DNA of 32,899 nt from Deltaproteobacteria bacterium (GCA_016937155.1 JAFGWM010000021.1:1-32899), one strand, 5' to 3'. Shown: positions 14,868-25,759, numbered from the stretch's first letter. The notes: generated from the sequence alone by a model not told the origin. Translations and numbers: made by a program.

Positions 14868-16070
14868 ATGAGCCCTTTTTCATTTAGTATCCCTAATGTA
14901 AGGGGTTTAATTGAGGGGTTCAAAATGAACGTTTTATTATTAATCGCCGGTGGATTATTTATAATCAGTAATTCAACCTGGGATGTAAATCAGACACATA
15001 TACTAAATTTCAATGACAACACGCCTACATTTAGAGGCTCATTGAAGAGAGAAGGGCGATCACCCTTCAAGGGACCGGTAAAATTTAATGTCAAGTGGAC
15101 ATTTCAGACTACAAAGGGAATCTTTTCCAGTCCTGTGACAGATTCATCCGGGAATATTTATTTTGGTGGACAGGACGGGTATTTCTACTGTGTGAATAAA
15201 AAGGGGGGGTTGAACTGGAAGTTCTATGTGGGGGATGATGTTGACTCCACACCATCACTTGGTGATGATGGTACAGTTTACTTCGGTTCTGATAACGGAT
15301 ACCTTTATGCCCTGAATCGAAAAGGAAATTTAAAATGGAAACTGGGTATCGGGTCTCCTGTAAGGTGTAGTCCGCTGATTCTTGAAAAAAACACAATTAT
15401 AGTGACAAATTATAATGGGTATGTTTATGCCATCAGACGTGGAACAACACTCTGGCAGTCTTATCTGACCGGGGGCTGGAGTAATTCTTCTCCGACATGG
15501 AATGAAAAAAAATCACTTATTATGGTGGCTAATAATCGGGGGACACTAGCTGCATTTACAAAATCGGGAGTAAAAAAATGGCAGAAACAACTGACCGGTT
15601 ACCACTACAATGGTGCTGTTCAGAATTCAACACTCCCTGTTGATGATAATGGCAATGTGTATATTTCTGCTAATACGGGAGTTTATTGTTTCAGTTCTTC
15701 AGGAAAACAACTCTGGAAAAACAGCAGTATTAAGGCTGCTATGCCAGTAACTATTCTTAAAAATGGAGATCTTGTGATTGTCGATACAAGAGGATATCTT
15801 CATAAAATTTCATCTTCTGGAAAATCCATCTGGAAAAGAAAAGTGGCGGGATATGGAAATTACAGTAATATAGCGGTTGATAAATCCGGAAACATGTATT
15901 TCGGTAGTCGTGATGATTATTTTTACGGTGTAGACGCCGATGGAAACAGACTGTTTTCTCAGTATACCGGAAAGGATGTTGACTCAACACCCACAATTAC
16001 TCCTGACGGTTGTATTGTTTTCGGTACTGATTCAGGGAAGCTTTATAAAGTCTGTGACAAGATAAACTGA
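14868..16070 (+). CDS. Secreted PQQ-like (eight-bladed) beta-propeller protein
   Basis: An N-terminal hydrophobic segment (NVLLLIAGGLFIISN, about residues 21-35) is preceded by Arg and Lys and should export the protein or anchor it in the membrane. The rest shows eight repeats of the kind N-x-Y-F-G-x(3)-G-x-L/F-Y-A-x-(N)-x(3)-G-x-L-x-W-K. This is the pattern of PQQ-type propellers of the BamB/outer-membrane type. No quinone-binding dehydrogenase motifs are visible, so a structural or binding role is more likely than enzymatic activity. The start is ambiguous: ATG 14868 follows GGTGGAG at very short distance, and ATG 14925 follows GAGGGG but gives a signal peptide without a basic end. The gene sits alone before the giant TPR gene. 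Confidence 0.82.
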   Translation: MSPFSFSIPNVRGLIEGFKMNVLLLIAGGLFIISNSTWDVNQTHILNFNDNTPTFRGSLKREGRSPFKGPVKFNVKWTFQTTKGIFSSPVTDSSGNIYFGGQDGYFYCVNKKGGLNWKFYVGDDVDSTPSLGDDGTVYFGSDNGYLYALNRKGNLKWKLGIGSPVRCSPLILEKNTIIVTNYNGYVYAIRRGTTLWQSYLTGGWSNSSPTWNEKKSLIMVANNRGTLAAFTKSGVKKWQKQLTGYHYNGAVQNSTLPVDDNGNVYISANTGVYCFSSSGKQLWKNSSIKAAMPVTILKNGDLVIVDTRGYLHKISSSGKSIWKRKVAGYGNYSNIAVDKSGNMYFGSRDDYFYGVDADGNRLFSQYTGKDVDSTPTITPDGCIVFGTDSGKLYKVCDKIN

Positions 16071-16125
16071 TTGAATTTCAACCAATCATTATTTAATTCC
16101 GGATGATACGGTTTCAAGCCGGAAT
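16068..16125 (+). other. Two short inverted repeats between propeller and giant TPR genes
   Basis: TGATTG (16068-16073, overlapping the stop) pairs with CAATCA (16083-16088) and is followed by a T-rich stretch, so it might be a weak terminator. ATTCCGG (16096-16102) pairs with CCGGAAT (16119-16125), just before the AGAGG ribosome site, so it may fold in the leader of the TPR gene. Confidence 0.35.
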
Positions 16126-16141
16126 ATAAAAGAGGTTTTTC

Positions 16142-19100
16142 ATGAGTGACAAGGATCTGGAAAATACCAGTTCAGAAGTGGATATTGAAAAATCAGTTGG
16201 AGAAGAAAGCTCAGAGGAAATACTTCTGGAGGAAGAAATTCTTGAAATCGAAGAAATACAATTCGATGAGGATTTTGAGGAAGAAGTTGAAGAAAAGAGT
16301 AGTGCCGCTCCACCACCTTTACCTCCTCCATTACCAGTCCCTGAAAAGCTGAGTGCTATTGAAGAGTTTGTCATTGCCACCCATGAGAAAGCATATCCAG
16401 TTTGTGATAACTCCGTTATAGAGGAATTTTCCGAGAAAATAAGCAGGGAGTTTGAGGAACGGGATCATGAACACTATCTTACTTATAGCAACAGAATAAA
16501 GGATAATCTAATAAAAGCCATATATCTGAATCAGGCGGGATATCTGTCTGAAAAAACAGGAAATCTTGCTCTGGCTTTGAAATATTATGCTGCTTCTCTT
16601 GATGCGGATAAATCGTTGATTCCTAATCTGAGATCTCTGAGAAGGATACTGAAACTAAGAGGGCTGCGTGATAAGGTCAGCACGATTACTTCAATTCAGA
16701 TAAATGCTTCATCCGAAGTCGAAGAAAAAGCAGTTCTTGAATATCTTATAGGAGTTGAAAAGGATGCTGTTGATAATCCTGAAGCTGCTCAGCATTTTGT
16801 GAATTCTCTTGAATTAAATCCAGCTTATATTCCGTCAATAATTGCGCTAAACCGCATGAGTGTTATCACCGGAGACGCAAATAATTCATCAATTATCATG
16901 GAGAATCTTGCTTCTTTGACAGGAGATGCTGAACTTCAGGCTTCTCTTATTATGTATGCTGCAAATAAATATGAAGTTTCCGGTAACTATGCAGCAGCAA
17001 GAGATTTGTTTAAAAAGTCACTGTTATTTTCATCGGGGCATCATCAGGAAATCTGGTATCGTCTCACAAAAAACATACTGGAAAACGGTACGTTTGAAGA
17101 TTATATTAATGTTTTAAAACAAAGGCTTGAGTGGCATAGAGATAATGGTGAAGAAGTTCCTGCTCAGTCAATGTCGCTTTTTATTTCGTGGCTGATTGAA
17201 AGAAATTCAGGAGCATCAGATGCTTTTGAGTTTCTGAGAGATTATGCAGGGGAAGAGCAGCACGAATGTATTTTAAACAGGTTGTATGATCTGGCATGGG
17301 CAAATGGCAACTGGGATTTTCTTGCAAATACTGCTGACTCTTCTGTTGATGGCTATATAAGACTTCTGGCAAAGGCAAACATTGGACTGGCGGATGATGA
17401 TGAGTATGAAGGTGATGATGATGAGTCCCGAATCATCAGATATTTTCTAGAGGATTTCTTAATTGACGATACCGAAGCTCTTGAGGAGATTCTTCCCATT
17501 CTTTCAGATAATAATCTCAGATCTTTTATTCGACTTATTATTGACCTTAAGAAATTAAAAACCGGAAGAATGGTTCAATTTGAAAAAGACAGCCAATGTT
17601 CGGAGTTGCCTGAATATTCTGAACTGCATTATTTTTCATCTGTTCTTGAGGGCAATGATAAACTCGCTATCGATATTCTCAGGAATTCTCCGGAACTGAC
17701 AGACTCATCTCTTTTTTACTCCTTGGAATTATTCAGGCTTATTGTACAGAGCATGAGCACTGATGAAAACAAAGAGCTTTTACAGAGAAGTATTGAGCGA
17801 ATCATTTCAGAAGAAGGTAATAATCCAGTAATGTTACTTCTTTCTTCAGTTTTTTCTGATAATGCGGATTTAAAAGACTCAGCACTGGAAAAAGCAGCTT
17901 CCATTGTTTCTACCAGTGAGTCTCTGGTTCTGAGACTCCACAGACTCAGAAAACTTCTGTCAGTTAAAAAGGATCCTCAACTTCTATCCTCGATCATACC
18001 TGAGTTTTTCAGTGATCCTGTGTTGAATGAACTTGCAGGGAAATTATGTCTTCTTAACAAATGGAATGAACAGTATATTGATTATTTGAACTCTGCTTCT
18101 GATATGGGGAGTGAATCTGCATCCATAGAACTTGCCTTGAGAGAGTATCTGAAAGGCGAAAAGGAACCTGAAAAAAGAATTGAAAATCTAACTTCAATGG
18201 AAGCCTCCTGGTGGAAACTGATTTTTTCAATGTCAAGTGGTGATGCTCTCCATGTGATGGAAAATGCTGGAATATTTTCCTCTTACATGGAGCTTCAGCA
18301 GGATGTGTTGTATTCCAGAGCCTCTCTTTCCATAGATAATTCATCTGTTTCTGAAAAAGTTGATTTGCTTCACAAGGCGATTGATGCCAATCATGACTCG
18401 TCTTTAGTATATCAGATGCTTCTTGAGAGTTGTTTTAACGCTGGAATTTCATTATCTGTTTCACCTCCGGAAACATCACCGGTATGGGTTAAACTCTGGT
18501 ATGGAACTTATCGGCTTTTCACTGACAATGATTCTTCCGGGGAGGAAATTCTTAAGTCGATAGCATTTTCAAATGATTTATATTCTGATATTGCTGCTTT
18601 AATTCTGAGGTTTGTTCTTCTCCGTGATTCACGTGATACTGAGAGTTATGAGCTTATAAAATTTACCGATATTGATCGGTCTGTTTTTTCTTCATTCATT
18701 ACCACACTTATAGCAGGTCAGATCCCCCTTGAAATTCCGGGAAAACTTTTTGATGCAGTGTTGAATCCAATGTCTGCATTATCATCTGATGTACTGGAGA
18801 TCTTACCTGATTCCGAGGGTGTGGATGAATTCAGTTCATGGATGTCGTTGACAAAAGAACTTAAGGGTAAACCTCAAAAAGCGATTGAAATAAGAAATTT
18901 CAATGGTGAAAACCGCCTGGGTATGCTTTTAAGCATAAGAAGAATGCTTTCAATATCAGATGAGTATTCACTTGATCTCTATCTTGAACTTGCGGACTGT
19001 TTTCCCATGGGGACGCAGCAACGAAAGAGTTCTTTACTTGAAATTGCTGAGCATAGCCAGGACAGTGCAAATCTTGTTGCTGCATATTTCAGGCTTTACA

Positions 19101-22100
19101 ATGAATTCCCGGGGAATGAAGAGTTCATAAAAAATGCATTTTCAATAGCAATGGAAACAGTTGATGATAACTCAAAAGCTGTTATTTACAGTATGGCAAA
19201 ATATGCTGATATTCCGGAAAATGATTACTCCAGGCTAGAGGAAATTTTTACTGAGAATCAACTGAGTGATGAGCATAACTGGCCTGAACTCCTCAGAAGT
19301 GATTATAAATTCGGGACAGGAAAACTTCCTGAGTTCGATTTGAAGAATACTGAGTTGACTCCTGGATATGATGATTTGATTGCGAGTGATGCAAAACTGC
19401 TTACTGAATTACATTATGAATTCAATAATCAGGTATGGCTCAAAGAAGCAGCCAGACTTTATATGGCTCTGGATGATTTCAGCACTGCAGGCTCTCTTTT
19501 TGATGAGACTGAGATTTCATCTGAAATCAATTCTTTACTTAGAATATCCTGTGCATTTAGAGGTTTTGATTTTAATAAAGTCATAGAAATTTCAAGAAAT
19601 TTGATTGAAAAATCCGGGTTTATCAGAACTCTTGCAGGTGAACTCTCCTTCATTTTAAATGAAGATTTAGACTGGGTTGATGAAAGTGATTATTCTCTGA
19701 AGCTTGATATTTTCTCAAGAAACGGAGATCTGGAAATGTTTTCCAGTCTTATGGAAAAACTTGAATATCCTGCCGGACATTATGCATGTGCACTAATGAA
19801 CTTCATTGAAAATACTGATGCCTATAGCTCTTTTCTTGAAATGGTAAAAAATTCAGAATACTCACAGGGAATCCGTTTCCATAAAATGGTAAGTTTCCCA
19901 ACTCCTGAAAATAAACTTCTTTATCATGAGGTTTATCCTGATGAATACAGTACTTTAAGGATTATTGAAGACGGTAACATTCCAAGTGAACTTCCTGGGA
20001 ATCCTCTGGTTTTGTGGTTTGCACTGGACAGTGGTCTGGTTACTTTTCAGGCAATTCATGAACACATCAGTGATAGTGTTCTTAAAAATAGACTCAATGT
20101 TAAACAGATACTTTTTAATATCGAAGAGCAGTTTGAACAGATTACAGACCGGGAATCGGATTTCATCGAAAAAAGTATTTTCCATAACCTGAGGACAGAA
20201 AATGTTCCTCTCGAAGACCTGACTGATTATTTCCGTATTTACACTGCTTCGTGTAAAAATGAGTTCGTCAGGGAATGGTTCAGTGATCCTTCTGAATATA
20301 CATACTCAAATTCTTTGGTTCAGGCAGTTGATATGCTGAGGGTTATTGAGTCTGGTGGGAGCGTTGTTCTTGATGAAGATTTCGTTCAGGAAATGTCTGC
20401 TATTGGAACATATATTCTGGATTTTATGCAATTAACAGAAAAAACAAAAGAAGTCTCTACATATACTTCCAACTGGATAAAACTTTCTGCTTTTGCTAAA
20501 CAGGAGGATAAATATGATTTAAAACACTCCCTTGATGAAGAGATAAACTCAGGCAGGTATATCAGGGAACTTTCCTATTTTCGTTCAATGTTGAATATGG
20601 AAATTGATTCCGGTTATCCATCTGTTTTGTCCAGTATGCTTGGTGAAAATGAAAATTTCTCAACTTCCTGGGAGGGCATTACTGATTTACTTTCGCAAGG
20701 CATGTCTGAACTTGCAGCAACAAGGTGTATGGTGGGAAGTGAGTTGAAAAGTGAAGAACTTGAAAGCTCAATGGTGGAGTTTCTCCCGCAGAATGTGCGA
20801 TTCAAATATCTTAAGCGATATTACAGGAAAAAATCTGACTATGATGAGTTTTACAGACTTTTCCAGCAGTCAGATGAAGAGTACAAACTTTCCGATTTGC
20901 TTACGGCTTCTATGACATCTGAGACTGTATATAAAAACCTGAAGGATTCTACTGATCCATTTTTGCAGTTTCTGTATGAGCAATTCGCCTGGGAATTTGG
21001 CCACTTTGCTGATATAACGGGACGACTTTTATCAGAAATAGAATCATCAGAAAGTACACCTGAAAATCAGGCAAAAGCATACAGAGAGCTTTCATGGATC
21101 GACGAATATGAGAAAGGTGATGTTGAAAGTTCACTTATGACTCGTTGGGCTCTCCTTAGCTCAGGTGTAAGAGACAGCTATAATCTGATGCTTCTGATAG
21201 ATGATAAAAGAACCACTGGTGATGTGGATGCCGAAATTGCTCTTTTGGATAAATTAATAGAGTTGTTATGGGTATTCATTGATAAAATTGGTTACATTGC
21301 AGAAAAAATCAGACTTGAAGAAAGGGTTGGATTACCACTACCGCAGGTTTCTTTTTTTGAAAATATCAGGGAGCAGATCGAGTTGAATGGCGAACTGCTT
21401 TGGTGGTGGCAACTTAAAGCAGGTACTGATTTCCCGGTTAATCTTGAATTCCAATGGTATAGAGATGAACCTGTGAGCAGAATGGTTTATGGATTCAGAC
21501 TCGCCAAACAGTTTAAAGACTCCGGAGTGCTTGAAGATGCCTATGAAATATCGGTGGATCTTCTTAATTCATCACCACTGGAGTCTGAGCCAGTTCTGAT
21601 GCTGACACTGGGAATAAGTCTTCAGATGAAAAAGTGGGAAGCAATTCCTGTAATAATAACAAGACTTATAAATCTGGGACTGTATGAAGAGATTGTTCAG
21701 TCTGAGCTCTGGTTTATGGCTGGACTGGTTACTGAGATTTGGGGAGAAGATTATGAAAATGCTGTTAACTGCTATGAAAATGCGATAAATCTTGATCCAG
21801 GGAAACAGGAAATATTTGGACATATATGCAGATGCTGTGAAAAAACAGGTGATTTTAAGGTTCTTGCAGCGGCGATAGAGCGGCAGATTGATTATACTCC
21901 GAATCAGGAAATAGCTGCGAGACTGTTATATGATTTGATTTCAGTCTATAGAGATAAACTGGATAAACTTCCTTTTGCAGTAATGGCTGTTAAAAGATAT
22001 CTGGAAATAAATCCTGGAGACTTAAATGTTCTCAATGATTTATGTGAGCTTTACAGAAGCCAGAACAATATTTCTGAGGAAATTAAAGTATTAAATCAAC

Positions 22101-23458
22101 TTGTAACCGTTGAAAAGTCTTCGGACGAACTTTCCAGGCTTCACAGGAGACTTGGTGAACTGCAGGAAACAGAAAACACCAATCTGGCTATTTCTTATTA
22201 TATGAAATCACTGGAATATTCTCAGAAAAACTCCGTTTTCAAAAAACTTTATGAACTATATTCCGAGATTGGTGATTTCAGAAATGCAGTTCGTTCCATA
22301 AAGAGATATATTTCTCTGATTAATGATAAACAGGAAAAAATTTCACTGACTATCGAAGCTGCATTGATTTTTGAAAAACGCCTTAAGGATCTGAGAAATG
22401 CAGCTGCAATGTTTGCCTCTGCAGTTGATTATGATTCTGAAAATATGGATGCAGTTAAGGCCCTGGTTGAACACTACAATAGAAATAATGACACCATGAG
22501 CAGAAATGTAAAACTGGATATGCTCTGGGTAAATGAACGTCAGAAAGTGCATGGTATTAAATCCAGAGATGCAATTAAGCGCATAAGCACTTTGTTCGCA
22601 TATAAAAAAGATAAGGAGAATGCTTCAATTTTAGCTGAAGCAGCATTAAGCTGTGGTGTCAGGGAAGATGAACTGGCCGTTAAACCACAAAAGGTGGCAC
22701 TTGATTTTGAAAGTCTCCAGCGGATTAGAATTCTGTATACTCACCCTATACATGATTCTCACCTTCAGTTATTTTCTTTTATTTCATCTGAGGCACCGAA
22801 ATATTACAAGGATTTCATTAAAAAGAATTCAAACCTCAGTGGAAGCAGGCTGAAAAATCCTCCTTCAGGACTAAAAAATGCGACAAACGATGGGTTTTTT
22901 AATGAAATTCAGACTGGGAAAGTAGTCAAGCCAATTGTTCTGCCATATGAAAATCCCGTACTGCTGATACCTGAAAGTATGGCAGATGAATCAGTCACTG
23001 AGGATATCTGGAACTTTTTCATAAATCCCCTTAAGGTATTTCATGCTAAAGGGCTGTCTCTGCCGTATTGCCTTGATGAAGAATCTTTAACTGCCCTTAT
23101 GGCATCCATGGTAAAATTTACATTTCCTGAAAAAGATGTTGGGGAAGTTAATGAAAATCTCTTAATGGAGATTTCCAGGTCAACATCAAAGCTTTTTTCC
23201 AGAATGGACCGGTCTACTTATGCCAGTTACATAATTGAAGCCGGTACATTCAATCACGTTACAGCTTCAGGAATTCTGGTTTCTCTCGAGAGGGCTGCAA
23301 ACTGCCTGGGATATTTAAGTTGTGGAAGTCTGGGTGTTGCAATTGAATCTCTTAAACTACTTTCCGGTAATAATACTGATGAGTTGATAAAGTTCCTGGT
23401 GACTTCACAGCATTTTTCTGCCAGAGCCCAGGGGAAAGAAACATCAAGTTCCTTCTGA
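16142..23458 (+). CDS. Giant TPR-repeat protein (2438 residues)
   Basis: A soluble helical solenoid with no signal peptide or membrane helix. Residues 1-55 are strongly acidic, and 56-70 form a proline-rich linker (APPPLPPPLPVPE). Most of the rest is divergent helical-hairpin repeats. Clear TPRs appear near 140-165 (ALKYYAASLDAD) and about 1860-2120 (ENAVNCYENAINLDPG, FAVMAVKRYLEINPGDLNVL, AISYYMKSLEYS, AAMFASAVDYD). The last 270 residues form a distinct domain ending in a segment (ASGILVSLERAANCLGYLSC) that resembles the ends of large myxobacterial TPR proteins. AGAGG precedes the ATG. It is the first gene of a tight five-gene run with a pseudokinase and a kinase, so a scaffold role is likely. 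No enzymatic motif was found. Confidence 0.88.
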   Translation: MSDKDLENTSSEVDIEKSVGEESSEEILLEEEILEIEEIQFDEDFEEEVEEKSSAAPPPLPPPLPVPEKLSAIEEFVIATHEKAYPVCDNSVIEEFSEKISREFEERDHEHYLTYSNRIKDNLIKAIYLNQAGYLSEKTGNLALALKYYAASLDADKSLIPNLRSLRRILKLRGLRDKVSTITSIQINASSEVEEKAVLEYLIGVEKDAVDNPEAAQHFVNSLELNPAYIPSIIALNRMSVITGDANNSSIIMENLASLTGDAELQASLIMYAANKYEVSGNYAAARDLFKKSLLFSSGHHQEIWYRLTKNILENGTFEDYINVLKQRLEWHRDNGEEVPAQSMSLFISWLIERNSGASDAFEFLRDYAGEEQHECILNRLYDLAWANGNWDFLANTADSSVDGYIRLLAKANIGLADDDEYEGDDDESRIIRYFLEDFLIDDTEALEEILPILSDNNLRSFIRLIIDLKKLKTGRMVQFEKDSQCSELPEYSELHYFSSVLEGNDKLAIDILRNSPELTDSSLFYSLELFRLIVQSMSTDENKELLQRSIERIISEEGNNPVMLLLSSVFSDNADLKDSALEKAASIVSTSESLVLRLHRLRKLLSVKKDPQLLSSIIPEFFSDPVLNELAGKLCLLNKWNEQYIDYLNSASDMGSESASIELALREYLKGEKEPEKRIENLTSMEASWWKLIFSMSSGDALHVMENAGIFSSYMELQQDVLYSRASLSIDNSSVSEKVDLLHKAIDANHDSSLVYQMLLESCFNAGISLSVSPPETSPVWVKLWYGTYRLFTDNDSSGEEILKSIAFSNDLYSDIAALILRFVLLRDSRDTESYELIKFTDIDRSVFSSFITTLIAGQIPLEIPGKLFDAVLNPMSALSSDVLEILPDSEGVDEFSSWMSLTKELKGKPQKAIEIRNFNGENRLGMLLSIRRMLSISDEYSLDLYLELADCFPMGTQQRKSSLLEIAEHSQDSANLVAAYFRLYNEFPGNEEFIKNAFSIAMETVDDNSKAVIYSMAKYADIPENDYSRLEEIFTENQLSDEHNWPELLRSDYKFGTGKLPEFDLKNTELTPGYDDLIASDAKLLTELHYEFNNQVWLKEAARLYMALDDFSTAGSLFDETEISSEINSLLRISCAFRGFDFNKVIEISRNLIEKSGFIRTLAGELSFILNEDLDWVDESDYSLKLDIFSRNGDLEMFSSLMEKLEYPAGHYACALMNFIENTDAYSSFLEMVKNSEYSQGIRFHKMVSFPTPENKLLYHEVYPDEYSTLRIIEDGNIPSELPGNPLVLWFALDSGLVTFQAIHEHISDSVLKNRLNVKQILFNIEEQFEQITDRESDFIEKSIFHNLRTENVPLEDLTDYFRIYTASCKNEFVREWFSDPSEYTYSNSLVQAVDMLRVIESGGSVVLDEDFVQEMSAIGTYILDFMQLTEKTKEVSTYTSNWIKLSAFAKQEDKYDLKHSLDEEINSGRYIRELSYFRSMLNMEIDSGYPSVLSSMLGENENFSTSWEGITDLLSQGMSELAATRCMVGSELKSEELESSMVEFLPQNVRFKYLKRYYRKKSDYDEFYRLFQQSDEEYKLSDLLTASMTSETVYKNLKDSTDPFLQFLYEQFAWEFGHFADITGRLLSEIESSESTPENQAKAYRELSWIDEYEKGDVESSLMTRWALLSSGVRDSYNLMLLIDDKRTTGDVDAEIALLDKLIELLWVFIDKIGYIAEKIRLEERVGLPLPQVSFFENIREQIELNGELLWWWQLKAGTDFPVNLEFQWYRDEPVSRMVYGFRLAKQFKDSGVLEDAYEISVDLLNSSPLESEPVLMLTLGISLQMKKWEAIPVIITRLINLGLYEEIVQSELWFMAGLVTEIWGEDYENAVNCYENAINLDPGKQEIFGHICRCCEKTGDFKVLAAAIERQIDYTPNQEIAARLLYDLISVYRDKLDKLPFAVMAVKRYLEINPGDLNVLNDLCELYRSQNNISEEIKVLNQLVTVEKSSDELSRLHRRLGELQETENTNLAISYYMKSLEYSQKNSVFKKLYELYSEIGDFRNAVRSIKRYISLINDKQEKISLTIEAALIFEKRLKDLRNAAAMFASAVDYDSENMDAVKALVEHYNRNNDTMSRNVKLDMLWVNERQKVHGIKSRDAIKRISTLFAYKKDKENASILAEAALSCGVREDELAVKPQKVALDFESLQRIRILYTHPIHDSHLQLFSFISSEAPKYYKDFIKKNSNLSGSRLKNPPSGLKNATNDGFFNEIQTGKVVKPIVLPYENPVLLIPESMADESVTEDIWNFFINPLKVFHAKGLSLPYCLDEESLTALMASMVKFTFPEKDVGEVNENLLMEISRSTSKLFSRMDRSTYASYIIEAGTFNHVTASGILVSLERAANCLGYLSCGSLGVAIESLKLLSGNNTDELIKFLVTSQHFSARAQGKETSSSF

Positions 23459-23471
23459 AAAGAGTTTTAGT

Positions 23472-23891
23472 ATGAGTGATATTAAGAAGAAGATTAGATT
23501 TTATGGAATTCTCGATCTGATATTTTCTGTTTTATATCTGATTGTTTTTGTAATACTGCTTCCTGCTCATGATCCTTTCGCAAGATTTATGACTGTTTTT
23601 TTCCCTGTTCTATTGGGAATATCAGGGATTATGATGGTTCTTGGATTGAAATTCTCCAGAGAGATTGGGATGGGTATCGCTTCAATGTTTATTGCCGTCT
23701 GTTTGCTCTCCATTTCTCTTCTGGCTTATACAATTGGTTATTTCAAGGGGATTTATGGTCCTTTGGGACAGGGAATCACTATCGTCAGTTATCTTGCAAT
23801 AGCTCTTGTTATTGAGATGTTTGGAATCTGGCCATTCTTTCAGTTAAAAGCCCTATGGAAATTATCGTCATCTGAAAAGGCTGGAAAATGA
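23472..23891 (+). CDS. Small four-helix membrane protein
   Basis: This 139-residue protein has four hydrophobic segments, near residues 11-30, 38-58, 65-88 and 100-122. It has a basic N-terminus (SDIKKKIR) and a basic end. No family is recognised. It starts 13 bp after the giant TPR stop and overlaps the next gene by four bases (ATGA), so it is translationally coupled. It may anchor the TPR protein or a neighbouring kinase at the inner membrane, which is inference from context. Confidence 0.78.
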   Translation: MSDIKKKIRFYGILDLIFSVLYLIVFVILLPAHDPFARFMTVFFPVLLGISGIMMVLGLKFSREIGMGIASMFIAVCLLSISLLAYTIGYFKGIYGPLGQGITIVSYLAIALVIEMFGIWPFFQLKALWKLSSSEKAGK

Positions 23892-25759
23892 CCTGGAAAA
23901 GATATTCCTTATTCATGTCAGGTGGTTTTATACTTTTACCGCTGTTATCTTTTTTAGTCGGTTATCTCAGTAGTGTTCACACCGGAAAGAGTGAACCGTC
24001 AATAAAAGTAAAGGAAGAACTGGTTAGAATATTCCATGAGGCAACAAATGGAAAGTCAATTGAACTATCTACATTCAGTGAATACTCTGATAATTATCCG
24101 GGGCCTCTTTTTGTTAATATAATTCACAGAGGGAAATTCCTGTTTCACTGTGAAGAGGCTGCTTCTCCCCTTGCGGATGCTGTAAGAAAATGTCGTGATA
24201 AAATAATTAAAATGTCACCCTATCCCTCGGAATCCCGAATAAGAATTGATTTGGCATTGTCTTTTGTGAGAATACCCCATGTCCCCCAAATAAGGTCTCT
24301 TCTGATATTACCAGGTGTTGAGGCAATAAAAGGAAATGCAAATGGTCTTTCAAGATATATTCTTCCTGATGAGATGTATTTCGATGATTTCCTTGCCGGG
24401 TCCACACCTTTAAGCTTTGTTAAGGAATTGAAAATAGGTGTTAATATTGAAAAACTGGAAAAAGAGCTAAGTCTAAGACTTGGGAGATGGCCTGACAGCA
24501 TATACAGAGTGAAACTGATGAGCCTTGTGAACGGTTATACTGAGCCTGATAAAATGCGTGAGGTATTCAGAAGTGGTTTAAAGAAACGAAAAAAAGTTAC
24601 TTCAGATTCGGTGTATAAGGCAGCACTTGCCGGTGGAGATTATATGCTGAGATCCCTTGTTAAAAATCCCCGCCGGAAGATTCCATGTACAGGCAAACTG
24701 TGCAGAGGAAAATTCTTCAGGACAACTAAAGGCCAGTTTGTATATAACTACTGGATAACAAAGGGAGCTGCGGATTTTCAGAATAAGTACATCTACAATC
24801 TGCCAAGGCATGCCGGAACCACTTATGCGCTGGCCAATCTGTTCAGAATTACTGGTCTAAAACGTTTTGGTGATGGCGCATCCATAGCAATCTCCTATCT
24901 GAGAGAGCTTGCGGACGGAAACTGCAGGGGACCCGGGTTCCGTTGTGTCTCCAGTGGAGGGTGGGCTTCTCTGGGGTCAAGTGCTCTTGCTCTGGTTGCG
25001 GTGACAGAATATTTTCTGGCTACAGGAGATTCTACCTACAATGAATTTGGGCAGTCTCTGGCCGGCTTTTTGCTTTATATGCAGCGTCCAGATGGTTCAT
25101 TTATGCATCACTATAATGTTCGAAAAATGAAACCTGACAAGGACAGGGTTGATTTGTATTACAGTGGAGAGGCTTCTCTGGCTCTCGCCAAATCATGGAA
25201 GGCATGGAAGAAACCGGAATATCTGAAAGCAGCTGAAAAGGGGGTGGACTGGCTCACAACTGAACAGGTAAAGCCACTTCCATTCAGGTTTGCTTTTGGT
25301 GAAGAGCACTGGACATGTCAGGCCGCTCGGGAACTTTATCCCGACGTTAATAAGAAAAGGTATATCAGGTTTTGTACTGATTTCGCAAATTATATAGAGC
25401 GTCAGCAGTGGAAACCGGATGAAACAGAATTTCCTGACTATATTGGGACCTACGGTTTTACACCTGTGGTTCCTGCTCACAGCAACGGCGCCGGTTCAAG
25501 AACTGAAGCCAATGTATCAACATTTGAATTAATTAAATTTAATGAACAGAGTACAAAAAAAATTGAAAATCAGATACGTCTGGCTTTGTCTCATATTATT
25601 AATAATCAGAGAAACCCTGAAAACTGTTGGCTCTGCAAGGATCCGGAATATTCAAGTGGGGCTGTTACGACCAGTCCTGTTCAACTTGATGTAAGGATAG
25701 ATACTGTTCAGCATACCACTACCGGACTTATCAGAGCCTGGGCGTCTTTATACAAATGA
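23888..25759 (+). CDS. Membrane-anchored periplasmic protein: AMMECR1-like segment plus helical toroid
   Basis: A single N-terminal helix (about residues 8-28) anchors a 595-residue exported part. Residues about 70-190 weakly resemble AMMECR1: FLFHCEEAASPLADAVRKC sits where the family has LRGCIG...PLxEAV, and a later PGVEAIKGNANGLSRYILPDE resembles the family's glycine strand. Residues about 250-623 contain repeated helical hairpins with YALANLFRITG, ALALVAVTEYFLATGD and YYSGEASLALAKSW. This fits an alpha/alpha toroid of the six-hairpin glycosidase/epimerase type, but I cannot identify catalytic residues. Paired Cys (CTGKLC, CRGPGFRC, CWLC) suggest disulfides and a periplasmic location. The gene overlaps both neighbours by ATGA. 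Function is unknown. Confidence 0.75.
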   Translation: MTWKRYSLFMSGGFILLPLLSFLVGYLSSVHTGKSEPSIKVKEELVRIFHEATNGKSIELSTFSEYSDNYPGPLFVNIIHRGKFLFHCEEAASPLADAVRKCRDKIIKMSPYPSESRIRIDLALSFVRIPHVPQIRSLLILPGVEAIKGNANGLSRYILPDEMYFDDFLAGSTPLSFVKELKIGVNIEKLEKELSLRLGRWPDSIYRVKLMSLVNGYTEPDKMREVFRSGLKKRKKVTSDSVYKAALAGGDYMLRSLVKNPRRKIPCTGKLCRGKFFRTTKGQFVYNYWITKGAADFQNKYIYNLPRHAGTTYALANLFRITGLKRFGDGASIAISYLRELADGNCRGPGFRCVSSGGWASLGSSALALVAVTEYFLATGDSTYNEFGQSLAGFLLYMQRPDGSFMHHYNVRKMKPDKDRVDLYYSGEASLALAKSWKAWKKPEYLKAAEKGVDWLTTEQVKPLPFRFAFGEEHWTCQAARELYPDVNKKRYIRFCTDFANYIERQQWKPDETEFPDYIGTYGFTPVVPAHSNGAGSRTEANVSTFELIKFNEQSTKKIENQIRLALSHIINNQRNPENCWLCKDPEYSSGAVTTSPVQLDVRIDTVQHTTTGLIRAWASLYK

